Of a DNA stretch of 59,411 nucleotides, positions 35,201-48,100 are shown in pieces. The DNA is taken from positions 1 through 59,411 of the forward strand of contig MDYQ01000172.1 of assembly GCA_003024175.1 (NCBI GenBank), in the 5' to 3' direction. The notes under the pieces were generated by a model. It saw only the letters and a list, made by a program, of their open reading frames with translations. It ran no database searches and was not told where the DNA came from. A program made the position numbers and the translations under genes. Each line of letters opens with the position of its first letter. The first letter of the stretch is position 1. The DNA is from Planoprotostelium fungivorum (Eukaryota > Evosea > Variosea > Cavosteliida > Cavosteliaceae).

Positions 35201-38200
35201 CTCGCTGTGTTATTCGTCCACATCGTTCCCTCACTGTAGACCGTTCCCTGCGTCACTTTAATCAATCTCTCAAAGATTGAATCTCACGTTGTTTGTATCA
35301 AAGTAGAGTGCACCGCCACTGTAACCCGCTTCGTTGTTCGTGATCGTACAGTTGATCAGATTCATCTGTAGATTCGTTCCACGTGATGTCTGGCATTCTG
35401 TCATTTCTCTTGCGATGATAGAAGCGTTCACCTTTCCATAAACAACGAGAGAATCAGTAGCGTAGATGGCACCTCCCGTCTGTCCTTTGTTCTCAGAGAA
35501 GACACACCGAATGACATCCACTGTCATTCCACCACTCTTACTGATGATATCCACACTTCCTCCATAAGATCCAGCCATGTTACCATTCAATTGTGTATCA
35601 CTCAGTAGAATGTAAGAGGTGCCCACTGCATAAATCGACCCTGCACCCTTTCAGCTGCGGACGTTATGAGAACTATACCTCCATTGCTGTTGGCAGTGTT
35701 GTTTGATATGACGGACTGGAAGATGTTGAGAGAGCCCGCCGAGTTGATGTATATGGATCCACTGTCATCAGATTGTCCATTGCTGAATACACTGTTCGTC
35801 ACCGTCACGTTCGTCGTCGCTCCTGCGTTGATATACACTGCTGCTCCTGTACTCTCTGTTGAATATCCCTCCCCTTCTGTATCATCACCTCGAAGACTGG
35901 CGCATGAATCGATGGTGGTGTTGTTCATGCAAACATATCTCCCTTGGCTGAAGAACGAGATTCCTATCCATCCGTCAGTGTCACCCTGTTCCCATCATCA
36001 ACACACCTCCTCCAAAGAGTGCGGTACTATTTCTGATGTGCACATCATCTATCTCATTCACATCGATCAACGACCCAGCCTGTCCATTCTCAGCTTCTCC
36101 ATCTCACTCGAAAGTACACACCGAGAAAGAGACAGCCCCTCCCATCTGCTGTGCCGAGCACGAATCGATCGTTATTCCTCCGAGTTGAACGATCTCTGAT
36201 GCGGTGGCGATCAAGAGAGCTCCTCCTTCAGTGGCCGAACCTCCAGAGAAGACACTCTCTAGGACAGACACGTTCGTCCACGAGCCTTCGATGTAGATTC
36301 CTGCACCATACGAAGCACTCGAAGACACGACACGGACGTTCTGCATGACAACCTGCCTCTCGTCAGATCTAGAACATGCCGACATCCCACTTCATCTCCG
36401 AATCCACTGACGTAGATTCCTCCTCCGGAAGACTTTGCACTCGCTGCCAGGATGGAGACGTCACTCAACGTGAAAGAGCTCCCCACTTGTGATACGATGG
36501 CCATGGCTCCTGTACTCTTCAGTGGATGTGGTGATCGCATCACTTCACCCCCTGTCTGTGCCGTACTGTTGTAGACGGTGATACCTTCGATTGAGAAGTG
36601 GGTTGGAGTGGAGGAGGAGAGGAAGATGGCACCCCCTCTGGAGGCTGAGGATGTATTGTTGATGGTCAAATGACGGATCGAAATGAATGGACAGACTCCC
36701 GATAGAGAGATGAATCCTCCGTCCCCTGTCGAGACATAATTTCCAGCCGTGGAATCTTAAGGCATTCAGAGACGAATTCATTTGGATAGGATTTCTCACT
36801 TGTCACGGTGAAACTTGTCATCGTGGCTGGTGAATAGAATAATCTTCCTCCATTGTTGCCGATGCCTGTCACTTGGTCCAGGAGTACATTTCCATACAAA
36901 CCACTCAATACCATGCTATCACTCGTTCCTCCCGCTGTACGTACTCTACGTAGAATCACGTTCTTGGTGTCGTTTGTATACCCCAATGTCATATTGAATG
37001 CCCATCCTACCATCATGAATCAGTCTTGATGTCCGTATCAATCAACTCGATATACCTGCCGGAAGCTGATCGTCTGTGTACACATCGATGTCTTCAGCAG
37101 TGAAAGATCCAAAGGGATTGATTTGGTAGATTGCATTCGCAGAGTTTTGGGTGAAGTTGAGACGACTGTAATGAATGCTAGCGATGGTTGGATAATTGGG
37201 GGCATAATCCGTTCCAGAGTCTGAACATACGATACATCCCTCTGACTTCGTTAGATATGAAATGTGATATGGATATGGACATGTGACACAATATGGATGG
37301 ATGGATAGAAGAGGTGGCTCACGTGGAGATGTGTTGTTGAAGAATGTACCGCCGTCTACATTGAAGTGCTGAGCCGAACCTCTTATGAAGAATATTCCAG
37401 AATATCGAATGTAGGGGTCCGTTAGCCTCGCGTTATTGGTGAAAGAACAATCGATGATATCCACTCGATCGGCCACCAAGTAATTGATGTAGATCACGGA
37501 TGGATTAGACCATTTGAAATCGGCCGAATTGACCGCGTCGAAGGTGTTGTTCTGCACGAGAACGGAGAGAGGAAAAGTGGACCCTCCTTGTATCCAAATG
37601 GCAGAGCCGTAGATGTTGCTGAAGACCAAGTTGTAGAGGGACATTCGACCGAATCCGCACCGAATGGATATGACGGACTGAATGGCATACTACGGAGGTG
37701 AGAGAAGGGAGGAGAGTGGGACTCACTTGAGAGGAGAAGGTGGAATTGGAGAGGGTGATATCACCAGCAGATGTGGAGACCAGGAAACTCCCGTTGCCTG
37801 TCCAATGACAGCGGGTCAATGTGACATTGACCTGGTGACGTTCATTCGATGATGATGCAAGCCACGCACATAGTAGTCGGTGTAAATCTCCCCTCTATAT
37901 ACATTTAGAGTGGACGAGTTGGCATAAATATCGTTTCCTTGGACGACACATGGGGTATTCATCGTGTGGCAAACTTGGCCTATACTACAAGAATGAGCTC
38001 CTGTGAAATTGACTCTGTTCATATTCAGTCAAATTAGGCCGGATGCACATTGAAGCACCTGTCTATGATGAGGTTGTTCTCTTGGAAATTGAGTCCACAA
38101 TCGACCGTCGTTGTGTTTGTATGAGATAGAGTGAATTGTCGAAGGACGATTAAAGAGAGACCATTGAGCATCCCTGTCGATTCAATGATTGATTTGGGAG

Positions 38201-38502
38201 TATGACATCTCACCTGGAGAGAGAACAGTAATGACTGTAGAATCTCCTGCACCTTGTATAACGATAGAATTCGGGGTGCTGGCTGTGTATGTGAGATTGC
38301 CATCGAGTGTATATTCGCCGGCAGTCAATTGGAAGAGGAAGTCTCCTGGCTGACTTATATGGCTTAATATGGCTGTACCACATGAATCAGATGATGCGAT
38401 GGTTTCAGTCTCACGTTGAACGAGATCACCAGGAGGAACATCGACGGTCGTCACCGCATAGACGATGCTCAAAGAGCATACTAAGAGGTACAACTTCCAC
38501 AT
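32263..38502 (-). CDS. Receptor protein kinase with Pmp-like beta-helix ectodomain
   Basis: The start at 38502 gives a signal peptide (MWKLYLLVCSLSIVYA). The ectodomain (about 38.45-33.85 kb, well over 1,000 residues) consists of repeats with GGA(I/V/L)Y and NN/FxxN elements (TGGAIYATDSLVV, NGGGAYIVSTASA, YGGGIGLNGS), like chlamydial Pmp and other right-handed parallel beta-helices. A single membrane helix follows (AGIIIAIVAASAAVVVIIAI), then a basic stop-transfer segment. The kinase domain has the glycine loop IGQGGFGVVYSG, VAIK lysine, HRDLAARN (split by a 50-base intron), SDFGLSRE and PLKWMSPE, and ends KECWSKSPEDRPSFAQI. HRDLAARN is typical of tyrosine and tyrosine-kinase-like families. 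A short Ser/Asn-rich tail closes it. More than 15 introns. It probably senses an external ligand or surface; the ligand is unknown. Confidence 0.85.
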
Positions 38503-38774
38503 GCGACCACCCTGTTTGTGGTGCTTCTGTTCCGCCCGGGTCGTGCGTCTCTCCTTCGTCACATGTCATACAAGTGTCCGCCAGAATATGTTTTGAGCAG
38601 AGCTCCACCTGCTCCTCTAATAACAGTAGAGCCACAGTGAGATGACCAGCGTTATATAACAGTCTCAGGCTCTCTCAAAATCACATGGGACTGGTTTTCC
38701 GCCGTTTATGTGCCATGTGCCAATTTGTCATTCGTGTCGCTGAATAATAGATAACACGTGGGCGATCTACACAG

Positions 38775-39332
38775 ATGAGCGGCCTCCTCAGCGAGCACCA
38801 AGGAGCATGTCACTGTGGTGCTATCACGTTCACAGTGCAGGCACCTTCTGAAGAACTCGAGATCGATGATTGCAATTGTAGTATCTGTTACAAGAAGGGT
38901 GATGCGTTGTGATTGACTTTGCAATCATGATTGAAAGCTCAGGCTTTCTCCATTTGATCGTTCCCAAAAGCCGTTTTCAACAAGTAAAGGGACAAGATCA
39001 CCTCAATCTGTACACATTTGGAACCGGAACTGCGAAGGTGAATCATGCATGCATGCTCAAACCAGCCCGTTTAAAGCACTATTTGACCGAGAAAAGCACT
39101 ATTTCTGCAAAACTTGTGGAATAAGCCCCTTCTATATCCCTAGAAGTAATCCTGACGGCTATGATGTGTGATCATTATTGTTTCCCCATCGTTGTACATT
39201 TACTCTTCTGAGGTCAATTTTCGCTGCTTGGATCACTCTTCCATCAAGTCGTACAAGATCATCCCCTTCGACGGTAAAGACAACTGGGAAGCTGGAGCCA
39301 CCACCGTGGCTCACAAATCCGTAGAGAATTGA
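38775..39332 (+). CDS. GFA/CENP-V family zinc protein
   Basis: A small single-domain protein of about 145 residues over four or five exons. It starts MSGLLSEHQGACHCGAITF. The zinc-binding cysteines are in CHCG, DCNCSICYKKG and FCKTCGI, followed by SPFYIPRSNPDGYD and VNFRCLD, which is the full PF04828-type (glutathione-dependent formaldehyde-activating, CENP-V) pattern. Introns of 39 and 47 bases with standard signals join 38896, 38936 and 39174-39220. It ends VAHKSVEN before TGA. Members bind zinc and some are carbon-sulphur lyases, but eukaryotic members are mostly uncharacterised, so no substrate is assigned. It lies 124 bases from the convergent Hsp110 stop. No supported gene overlaps it on the other strand. 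Confidence 0.88.
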
Positions 39333-39455
39333 TGAACGCTTGCCTTTCACCTTCCAAGTTGAACAAACATGAAAGAGACTACACAGTCCATCATTCTCTC
39401 TTGTGATATGAAAAGAACGTCGGTCACTATTTTATTGAGAAAAGTACGATACCAA

Positions 39456-42184
39456 TTAATCCAAATCCATATCTGCGGCAGGCTTCTTCTCCTCGGCAGC
39501 AGGTGTGGTGTCTTGTGCTGGTTGTCCCTCTGCGGTTCCCTCCTTGGTCTCTCCCTCACTCTTGGGAGCCTCGGGCTTCTTCTCCTCCTTTGGTGGGGCT
39601 GGCTTTGGCTTCGAGAGGATTCCGTTGGCCAGTCTCTCCAAATCCTGTCTCTGTGAGTCACTCTCTCACGACATCTCACTCACGGCCTTCTTCTTCAGGA
39701 TGTCGGCCACGGTGAAGGTGGCGTCGGTGTGCTTGGGCTGCTGCTCCTGCTTGTTGAAGGCATCGTTGGCAGTCTTCTCCACGGAGTCACACTCGTCGAG
39801 GATCTTGCTCTTCTCGGACTTGTCGATGTGCTCGTACTTGGGGTCCTCTGATGTGGCGAGGAGTCTAAAGTTCTGGACGGTGCTGCGGAGAGAAGAGATG
39901 GCCTCGTATCTGTTCTCAGACTCGTATCTCCTCTTGGCGATTGGGTCTCCCACGGTCTTCAGCTCCTCCAGCTTCTTGACGTAGACCGACTTGGTCTGCT
40001 CGGCTCCGTCTTCGTACAGCCAGCTCTCGGCGTCCTCCAACTGCTTCGAGAAGGATGTGGCAACGGCCTCCGTAGTGAACGATGCCAGTGATTCGGAGAT
40101 CTTGGATCTCATGTCGTAGATGTACGTCTCCACGGCGTTCTTTCTCTCGGCAGTCTCCTGGGACAGACGATCGTCAGAGGCCATCTTGATTTCCAGCTCG
40201 GTCATGTCGTTCAGCTGCTTGGTGCTCAGAGCAGGTCCGCTCTCAAATTGGATGGGGACGTCGGTTCTCTTGACCTTCTTCTTCTCCTTCTTCTCTTCCT
40301 TCTTCTCGGCGCCCTCTGTGGCGGTGCCCTCAGCTGGAGCGGCCTCCTTGACCACGTCCATCTTTGTGGACTCCTCTGCCTTCTCCTCGGCCAAGTCCTC
40401 CACCAGGGTGGCGCTCTCGGCAACGAGGATACCGTGCTGGTCGAGCTTGATCTTCAGTCTCAACTTAGAGGTCTCCTTCTTTGTGGGGTTGATCTTCTTC
40501 ACGGTGTAACGACCGATGACAGTGGAAGATCCCTTGGGGAGGAGAGACACGTCGGCGTACTCGGCAGTGAGGTCCAACGATTCGTGACCGCAAACAGTCA
40601 AGATCTTGGCACTGGGGATGGTGGAATCCACGGGGAAGAGCTCGAGGACGCTGTAGGGATGAGCCATCATCATGGAATAGAGAGAGACTCACTTGTCCTC
40701 GGCGGGGGTGGCCTTCTCCCAGGTGACGCGGATGGGGTAGGGCTGTACGTCGACCAAGTTGAACTCTCTGACCTTGAAGATGGGGCTGAGAATGGCGCAC
40801 TGGAGGGCACAACCTCTGGCGACGGATTCCTCCTGGTTGAGGGTCTTGCTGATGTCTCTCTTCAGTCCTTCAGCCAGACGGGTCTGCACGGCCAAGAGAC
40901 GGGTGCATCCTCCGGTGATCTCCACGGCGAACATCTTATCGGTGGGGATCTTCGAGTCTGTGATGGCCTTGTTGACAACCTCCATCAGACGGTCGAGGAG
41001 GCTGGCAGACATGGCATCGAAGTCGGCTCTCTTCATCATACCACGGACGTCGATGTCGTTCATCAGAGAGTCAATGTTGATGGGGGCCTCGGGGACGGTG
41101 TTCAGCACCTAAAGAAGGTAAGAGGGTGAAACCAATGGAGGCTGTAGATGAAAAGAGAAGAGGAAGGGAAACGAGGATCTCACCTTCTTCAGCTTCTCGC
41201 AAGCTACCTCGAGACGGATGAGGGCCTTCTCGTTGGATCTGATGTCGATCTTGTATTTGGTGCTGAATTCCTTGACAAAATGGTCGACCAGAACGCGGTC
41301 AAAGTCTCTGCCTCCGAGGTTGCGGTCGTAGGCGGTAGAGACGACTCTCAGCTTTCCCTTCATAAACTCCACGACGGAGACTGAAGTTCCACTGTATCCC
41401 ACATCGATGATGACGACGTTTAGGGGCTCGGTCTCAGACAGGTTGGTCTTGTAGATTCCGTACTGGAGGGCGGCTGATGAAAGTGAGTTTTTGAGAACGA
41501 GATGAGAAAACTCACAGGCGGCGTGATCGCTGATGAGCTTCAGGGCGTTGACTCCGGCGATGCGACTGGCGTCCAACAAGGCTTGTCTCTGTGCAACTGT
41601 CCACCAACCGGGAACCTGATAACTTTGTCAGATGTGATTGGGGTGGGAGGAATCAACTCACAGAGATGACAACGTCCTTGCAAGGCTTCTCAGTGGCCTT
41701 CTCGGCGATCTGCTTGACCTTACCCAAGATCATGGCTGCAACGGTCGTTGGGTCAAATTCACGCTTCTGGTTCGCGTAGGTAACATTGATTCCAACTTCT
41801 CCTGCGGCGTTCTTGTTTGTCTTGAAGGGCAGTGACTTGATCTCCTCTTGCATTTCCTCTTCGTCAAAGTTTCTTCCGAGTAACCGCTTAACGTTGATGA
41901 CTGTGTTCTTCGTGTTACGGGCAAACTGTGAGAGTAGGTAAGAAATGACGTGTAGGGTGGGAATGATCGATCTACCTGAGTCAAGGCGGGCTCTCCAAGA
42001 GCTCTTTCCTTCTCTCCAAAACTAGCCATGCATCTATAGGTATAGGTTAACATGGATCTAACTCTATAACCACTCACGGCGTCTGTCTGGAGGAAACCTC
42101 GTTCAGAAGCACATCGATACCTCCCTTCTGGGCGGCAGCGATTGTGATGTTCTGTGTTCCAAAATCAATACCAATAACAGACAT
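39456..42184 (-). CDS. Hsp110-type chaperone (HSPA4/HSPH, Sse1-like)
   Basis: A large Hsp70-related nucleotide-exchange factor of the cytosol. The start at 42184 reads MSVIGIDFGTQNITIAAAQK then GGIDVLLNEVSSRQTP, the Hsp110 version of the ATPase start. Later blocks include VTYANQKREFDPTTVAAMIL, VVIIDVGYSGTSVSVVEFMK, NLGGRDFDRVLVDHF, VEITGGCTRLLAVQTRLAE and RGCALQCAILSP. The substrate-binding part contains a long acidic, Glu/Lys/Ala-rich insertion (about 40230-40400), typical of Hsp110 rather than Hsp70. The helical lid follows, then a Pro/Glu/Lys-rich tail ending AADMDLD. Seven or so introns, with the C-terminal third in long exons. Codon bias is strong: a 293-codon antisense ORF runs through it, as over DDX3, suggesting high expression. 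Confidence 0.93.
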
Positions 42185-42228
42185 GGTGCCTGATGTTGTT
42201 CTCTCTCGCTTCTTTCCTTTTCGGACGC

Positions 42229-42545
42229 TCACAAGTCGGAACCTTTTTTCTCCGCTTTGGAATTTTCCTGGATATTCCGATTTAATTGCATAATCTGTTC
42301 TACAACGTGTCCCACATATCTGTGAAATTGAGATTGCTTAGACGCAGACAGATCTGATGTCCAGATGTTCTTTGAGCGTGAATACGATCCGATAATGCAC
42401 TGATGTGACGAAACAGTGGTGAACATTTGAATGAGATTCTCGCTGTGCAGTCGTTTCCCGATGATGAACGAGATGAATGAGATGATGAGGTCGATAAGCA
42501 AAGTTCAGGATTCCACGGGAGATATCTGTGATACCTTTTCACTTA
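42229..42545 (-). other. Possible small ORF upstream of Hsp110
   Basis: Two overlapping minus-strand frames end here; one finishes QFHRYVGHVVEQIMQLNRNI, which looks protein-like. There is no recognised domain and the gap to the Hsp110 start is only 44 bases. It may be the end of a small gene or just the Hsp110 promoter and 5' UTR. Confidence 0.25.
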
Positions 42546-42849
42546 TAGGTATATGTGCAGTATAAAATTAATGAAAAGCTTTCCACACATGGATTGAAGC
42601 TCATCTGCAGCTCGATTGACATTGGCTCTCAAATCATGTTATCATTGACACATACAGAATCCTACATTTTACCATTTATTCTGTAATCACGAGGGTAGAA
42701 GCTTTAATTCTGATCCTCTCATTGTAATTCTATCATCAAAATCTCTGTACCCATTTTATTTTTCACCACAACAAGCACAAACAGTGTCTTCGTCATGCAC
42801 GTGAACAACTCATATCATTTCATCCCATAATGTTTACATTGACTTAATT

Positions 42850-43234
42850 TCAACGGTCGACCCAGACTGCCTTCGCTGAACGGTTGGGTGCAGTCTCCGA
42901 ACATTCCTCCGCTCTAATTCTATACTCCTTGAGAGCCACTGAGCGGAACAACATAAACAACATCAAAGACTGATAATCGTTCCTGAGACTAAAGCCGGTA
43001 CGTGCTCGGAGACTGCACCTTTTGATGATCGTCAGCGGCAACATCATCTGAAGGAGCACGACGACAGACATAACGGGAGTTACTCTCGCATAAACAATCG
43101 ACATGATATGAATGTTTGCTGATGAAAGAGATTGCGTGCAGGAGAAAGAGATACCAAATTTCAATATCCAGGCCAACTGCAAGCGTAAGAACAGGCGAAA
43201 GATGAAACACATCATTTACCATTCCTTCTCTCAA
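42850..43234 (-). other. Possible small membrane protein, unrecognised
   Basis: Minus-strand frame with two hydrophobic stretches (FRLFLRLQLAWILKFGI and VTPVMSVVVLLQMMLPLTII) and a basic C-terminal part ending NRSAKAVWVDR. Another frame over the same bases also has a hydrophobic run, so it is unclear which is real. No homologue recognised. It overlaps the inverted repeat at 42887-43019, which gives an alternative, non-coding explanation. Confidence 0.3.
42887..43019. repeat. Nested inverted repeat, possible structured RNA
   Basis: Outer arms GGTGCAGTCTCCGAACA (42887-42903) and TGCTCGGAGACTGCACC (43003-43019) pair over 17 bases with one mismatch. Inside, TCCGCTC (42908-42914) pairs with GAGCGGA (42941-42947). 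The whole would fold as a long stem closing at least one inner hairpin. Orientation is unknown. Confidence 0.45.
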
Positions 43235-43279
43235 GTCGGTGATACATTCTCACGTTGCAACACTGACACCCTCTTCCTC

Positions 43280-45050
43280 TTATTCTTCAATGAGGGGTCT
43301 GTACTTGACATCAAGGCTCGTCTTTTTGATCGTGAAAATGACCGCGGCAGACAAAAGGAAGCAACCGATGGCCCAAATGAACACCACCTCTGCAACACCC
43401 TTCAGTCCTCGTTCACTCCACCACTCACCCGGAAAATCACGTGAATTCGAGGTAAAGATGTGAAACAGGCCACTGGCAGCAGGTGGACCAATGATACCAG
43501 ATACTATCGATAGTCTATTAGACTCTTCACAACGCCCCACACCCCCTGCACCTCTACATCTCATCAACTGACGTCATCGATGCATCATCACCTCCTTGGA
43601 TGTGAGGAGGAAACTCCTTGTTGAATATCGAACAGAGGACCGGCTGGATCATGAGACCCGTCGCTTGGAGAAACGCGAGAGCGTAGACCAACCATTGTGT
43701 TCTCACGTAGATGAATTGTGTGATGGTCAACTGTTGACGTGAGTGTGGATCTCGCTACCACCTCTCACTATGCAGATGGAGATACCAACGAGAGCGGAAT
43801 ACTTGTCGTTGAGAGTGACGTTCAGAGCTGGAAGGACGACAGCTTGGCCGATGACCATGCCCAGACCTAAAGAGAATCACGTGTGAGAGAGTGGATGAAT
43901 CGCACCTGCACAACCCAAGGCAATACCGACGTGCTGATCGTCCCATTCATAGCGATACTTGAAGTACATGACCCAGATGTCGAACAGACCTGCACGAACG
44001 TTGATCTCGTCTGAATGAATGCAAGAGATGAAGATGATCGTCACCTTGCTCTGCGAAATATAATATGAAGAAGGCCAGGCACGCCTTTTTTGTTTAATAT
44101 GGAGAGGGGAAACGTGAATTGGACTCACCCTCCACGAGACACTGGTGTGCCATACCTTGGATAGACCTGATAGAGGATTGTATTTCAACGATACGTTTCC
44201 TCTCTTCTTGTGAGACTCTGGGATGAAAGGGATGCACCCGATGCACAGACAGACGATGATGAGAATGACGAATAAGAAGGTCTGATAGCCGTAAGCGGTG
44301 ATGATGGCTCCGTACGTGAGAGGTCCTGCAGAGATGTCATCTGATGTCTCCGATGGATGTCGAGATGATGGAGTTGCAGGATCACCTGCGATGAACGCCA
44401 CGCCGAAAGTGGCACCGACGAAACTATAGTTTCTCGTCTTCTCTCTGTCAGTGGAAAAGTCAGTAATGTAGGCGTACACGAACGGGAAGAAGCCTCCAAA
44501 GCCTCCTGCGGCCACGTGCAAGACGAATGCAGGCCACACACTGCCAAAGAGTAGCCCGAGCCATAATCCCAATATGCTCACTACCAATCCAATCTATGAA
44601 AGGTTATTCAGGAGAGGAAGAACTGACTCACCGCTGAAAACAAGAGGACAGGCTTTCTTCCGTATCGATCGGAGACGACACCGATCAGAGGACCAGTGAG
44701 TAGAGTGGTGACATTGTTGAGACTGACCATCCAGCCCAGATACAGAGATCCCCTACTGAAATCACCGTTGAAAAACGATGCAACGATCTGTTTCGATCAG
44801 AATAAAGAATCAGATGTGATATGATCAATCAAGATGGATAGATCGGCAGCTCACCGAAGGCATAAAGGGATTCACTCCCGCGAATGCCAAGAGATATAAG
44901 AGAAGAATCAACCCTGCATACTGCATACCCGGGTCACGCCAAGATCGAGGAGGATTCACTACCTCTCGTTACGAAGACAATACAGAATTCCCCACCGTCG
45001 TCTATATTCAGTTCTGTCATCTCTTCGATCTCCAATGCGTTCGACCCCAT
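43280..45050 (-). CDS. MFS transporter (Tet/TCR-like, 12 membrane segments)
   Basis: A major-facilitator membrane carrier. The start at 45050 gives MGSNALEIEEMTELNI and a short cytosolic N-terminus. After a 52-base intron helix 1 begins (GLILLLYLLAFAGVNPFMPS). The loop 2-3 motif A is clear: GPLIGVVSDRYGRKPVLLF. Further helices include SILGLWLGLLFGSVWPAFVL, VHVAAGGFGGFFPFVYAYI, a motif-C-like GATFGVAFIAGPLTYGAII, and QTFLFVILIIVCLCIGCIPF. The C-terminal half has YVRTQWLVYALAFLQATGLM, IVSGIIGPPAASGLFHIF and a last helix with WAIGCFLLSAAVIFTI. About nine introns. The substrate is not deducible; drug or metabolite efflux is the family norm. Its start is 86 bases from the stop of the Pls-like NRPS on the same strand, so a role in exporting that product is conceivable. 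Confidence 0.85.
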
Positions 45051-45136
45051 CTGTGTTGGTGTCGTTTTCGCGGTTTACACCGAAATTTCTCTATCATCCT
45101 CGTCTGACAAACGCGACACTATGCACCATTTTATTC

Positions 45137-48100
45137 TTAATGAGAGTAACCGATGGTTCTGTTCGTGATCATGGCCGTGGGGATACCCGCCCATCGCGTG
45201 TTGGCCGGCAGTTGTTCTCCCTTCATCAACAGTGACAGACTCTTCAGCGTCACGTGCTCTCCCACCACCGAATCGTACAGCACCACAGAAGAAGTTCCTT
45301 CACATGTCAACTCTTGGTCGCTTCCATCTCACTCACCCACTGTGGCACCTCTTCCCACACGGAGATCTGACATCTTCATGATTCTGTCCTCAAACAAGTG
45401 AGTCTGAAGCGTGACACCGTTGTTGATGGTGGCGTGATCAGCCACCCAGACCAAGTCGAACTCTGTGATCTCCGTAGAGTCCATGTATACCATCGTACCA
45501 AAGTGACTGTCCGCAGTGAGTTTACACTTTTCATGAGTCGATCACCTTCCCATCATCTGGAAGAAGAGTGTGGCCAGAGGAGTACCCAGGAGTGGACCCA
45601 CTAGGACCGGATAGACGTAACTCTCGCAGAGAGAATTGACCAGCTCGTTCCTCCACACGAAGGAAGAGTAGAGAGGCTTCTCCATCCTCTTGAACTTTCC
45701 AATGAGGACCCACTTGGACAGAACAGTCAGGAGGGTGAATCCGAGGATGAGACCCAAACCGCCCGCCGTAGTCTGCAGGATAGATCTACTCCTGTGAGTT
45801 TGACGTAACATCCATGTCTATCACCTCCACCACGGAATGTGAAGATCGTCCAATTGGTACATGATGGCGTAGATGAGAGGCATTCCAGTACCGATGGCGA
45901 AGGTGTGGGGGAGTGTGATCTTGAAGATCTCCATCGCTCCACGTCCCCAGACCAATCTGGCGGGTGGATCGTACGTCAGAGACGAACCGAAGGAAGTGGA
46001 AATGGCTCGACTGGGAATCAAGAAGGCGGGTGAGCCCACCCAGGAGGTGTTGTCGGGAGGTGTAACGGAGGGTGAGCAAGAGAGGGCACCGACGAGATTG
46101 TTTCTTCCCAGGGTGATACCTCCCGCCATCACGGCAGAGTTACCGATGAAAGTCTTCTCTCCGATGATCGTTGGCTCCACGGTGACGAAGCCGTGTTGTA
46201 CTCGGGGGGCACCGATACTCGTGGAATCTGCCAAGAAAGCTCCGGAGCGGATCTGTGGTCTGTCAGTCGTGGAGAAACTGTGGGAAATGTAGTGGAGAAG
46301 GAGATGTACGCACGGTGAGGTGATCGGCCGAGATGTGGTTGAGGGTGGAGATCTCAGCGCCCTTTCCGATGTCGGCACCCAACATTCTGATCCAAGAGGG
46401 AGTGTAGATGGTGGCGTACATGGATTTGAGAAGAGACAAACTCATGGACATGGAGGCGTCTGCCATCCACAGACGGATGTAAGCGAAGCTGTACAGTCTC
46501 ACCATTCCTCCCACTTTACCCGCCAACACTCTGCTCGGGGTCAGATTGAGATGACATCATGACACGTCACCTCTTGACGAAGACGCAGGCGAAGATACTG
46601 AAGAGAACGTAGAAACAAGAAAGGGGCCAGATGAGTGACAGTGTGATCCAGAAACCTTCCATCCATCAGTAAAAATAAAGACGTACGGATGTGTGGAGAT
46701 GAATGAATAAACTCACTGTCGAAGTAATCGTAAGCGACAAAGAAGAGAGCTGTCACGGCTCCATAACCGATGGCAGGGATGAAACTGACCGTCCAGAAGG
46801 CTACAAATTGCATGACGAGATATCCTGGAGTGTGAACGAACACGTGCTCCTCTTGCGATAACTGCAACCTCGTCAGTTCGACGTGGAAAGAGTTCAACGT
46901 CACGAGGATGAAAGAGTTCACTCACGTTACGAACAAATTGACTGGGAGAGCCAGTCCAAGCTTGAAGGGCGGGAATCTTTTGTCCCGCAGCGACCACGGA
47001 TAAATCTCCCAACTCACTTCCGGCACCTAATTCGGAATCTCCTTCCAAGATGCTACGTAATCCGACGTAACTGTACGACATTGAGACACTCGACATCACT
47101 TTGCACTCACGCATTGGCTCCCACGGTGACGGGAGCGATGATGAGCCATCCGTTCTCAACCTACCACGATCAGATGAATATGTATAGAAGGAGAGATTCA
47201 CCCTGTAACCCAACAGAGCAGACTCTCTGGCCAAACTGGCGTTGTCTCCGATGGTGATGAGATCGTAACAGGAGATACGAGTGGTACCGATGTACGTATT
47301 CTTTCCAATCTTAGCACCCATCAACCAGTAATACACGGGGAGGAAGGGTGTCGCTGACATCAAGCCCACGGGGGCAGCACCGATCATCTACAACGAGTCA
47401 CGAGGTGTGTAGTCATAAAATGGAGATGAAAATGAGACGTACCTTTCCCACGAGCCAGAAGCGGAGGTAATAGAATCCCCACACTCTGTGTTTACCCGGT
47501 TTGAATCTTCCGATGAGAATCCATTTGAAGAGAACAGAGAAGAATATGGAGAGGGGAATGTAGATGATCATGAATACAACGGCAGCAGTGATGATGACAC
47601 CGTAGTACCAATCTCCCAGAGCGAGACGCCAGTAGAGAGCCAGGTGGAGGTAACCCATTCCCAAGATACCAAAGACGGTGAGAAACAAGATCTGGATCAA
47701 TCCCGTGATGAAACGGACAAAGACGTTGACCTGATGGAGAATCAGTGGATGTCATGGAGAATCAGTGGATATGATGGAGAATCAATGGAGAATGATGAAG
47801 AGACGCACGTGTGGGATCTCATTGGAGGGTTGGTTGCCGTTCTCTCCGTTGATGTCACCCGGTGAAGTCATGTAAGGAGATCCCATCGAATTCTCCGAGA
47901 TGTACTGCGTGAGAGCTCTCGTCGTTCTCATCTTGTAGACGTCCTTCACCGACACTCCTGTACCACGTCACGTGATCGCTCTAAAGATAGAACGTGGCAT
48001 CTACAACTCACCGATGAATTCTGGGTTCTGCCTGAGGTGAGAGACGACGAGCGAGGCCAAGAGAGAATTTCCTCCCGCGTTGAAAAAGTCATCGCTGGTA

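Noticed and set aside
33511-36199. Several 80-180 codon plus-strand ORFs
   Set aside because: All are antisense to exons of the beta-helix receptor kinase and have no motif.
40248-41129. 293-codon plus-strand ORF rich in Leu, Gly and His
   Set aside because: Antisense to Hsp110 coding sequence; low-complexity translation of the complementary strand.
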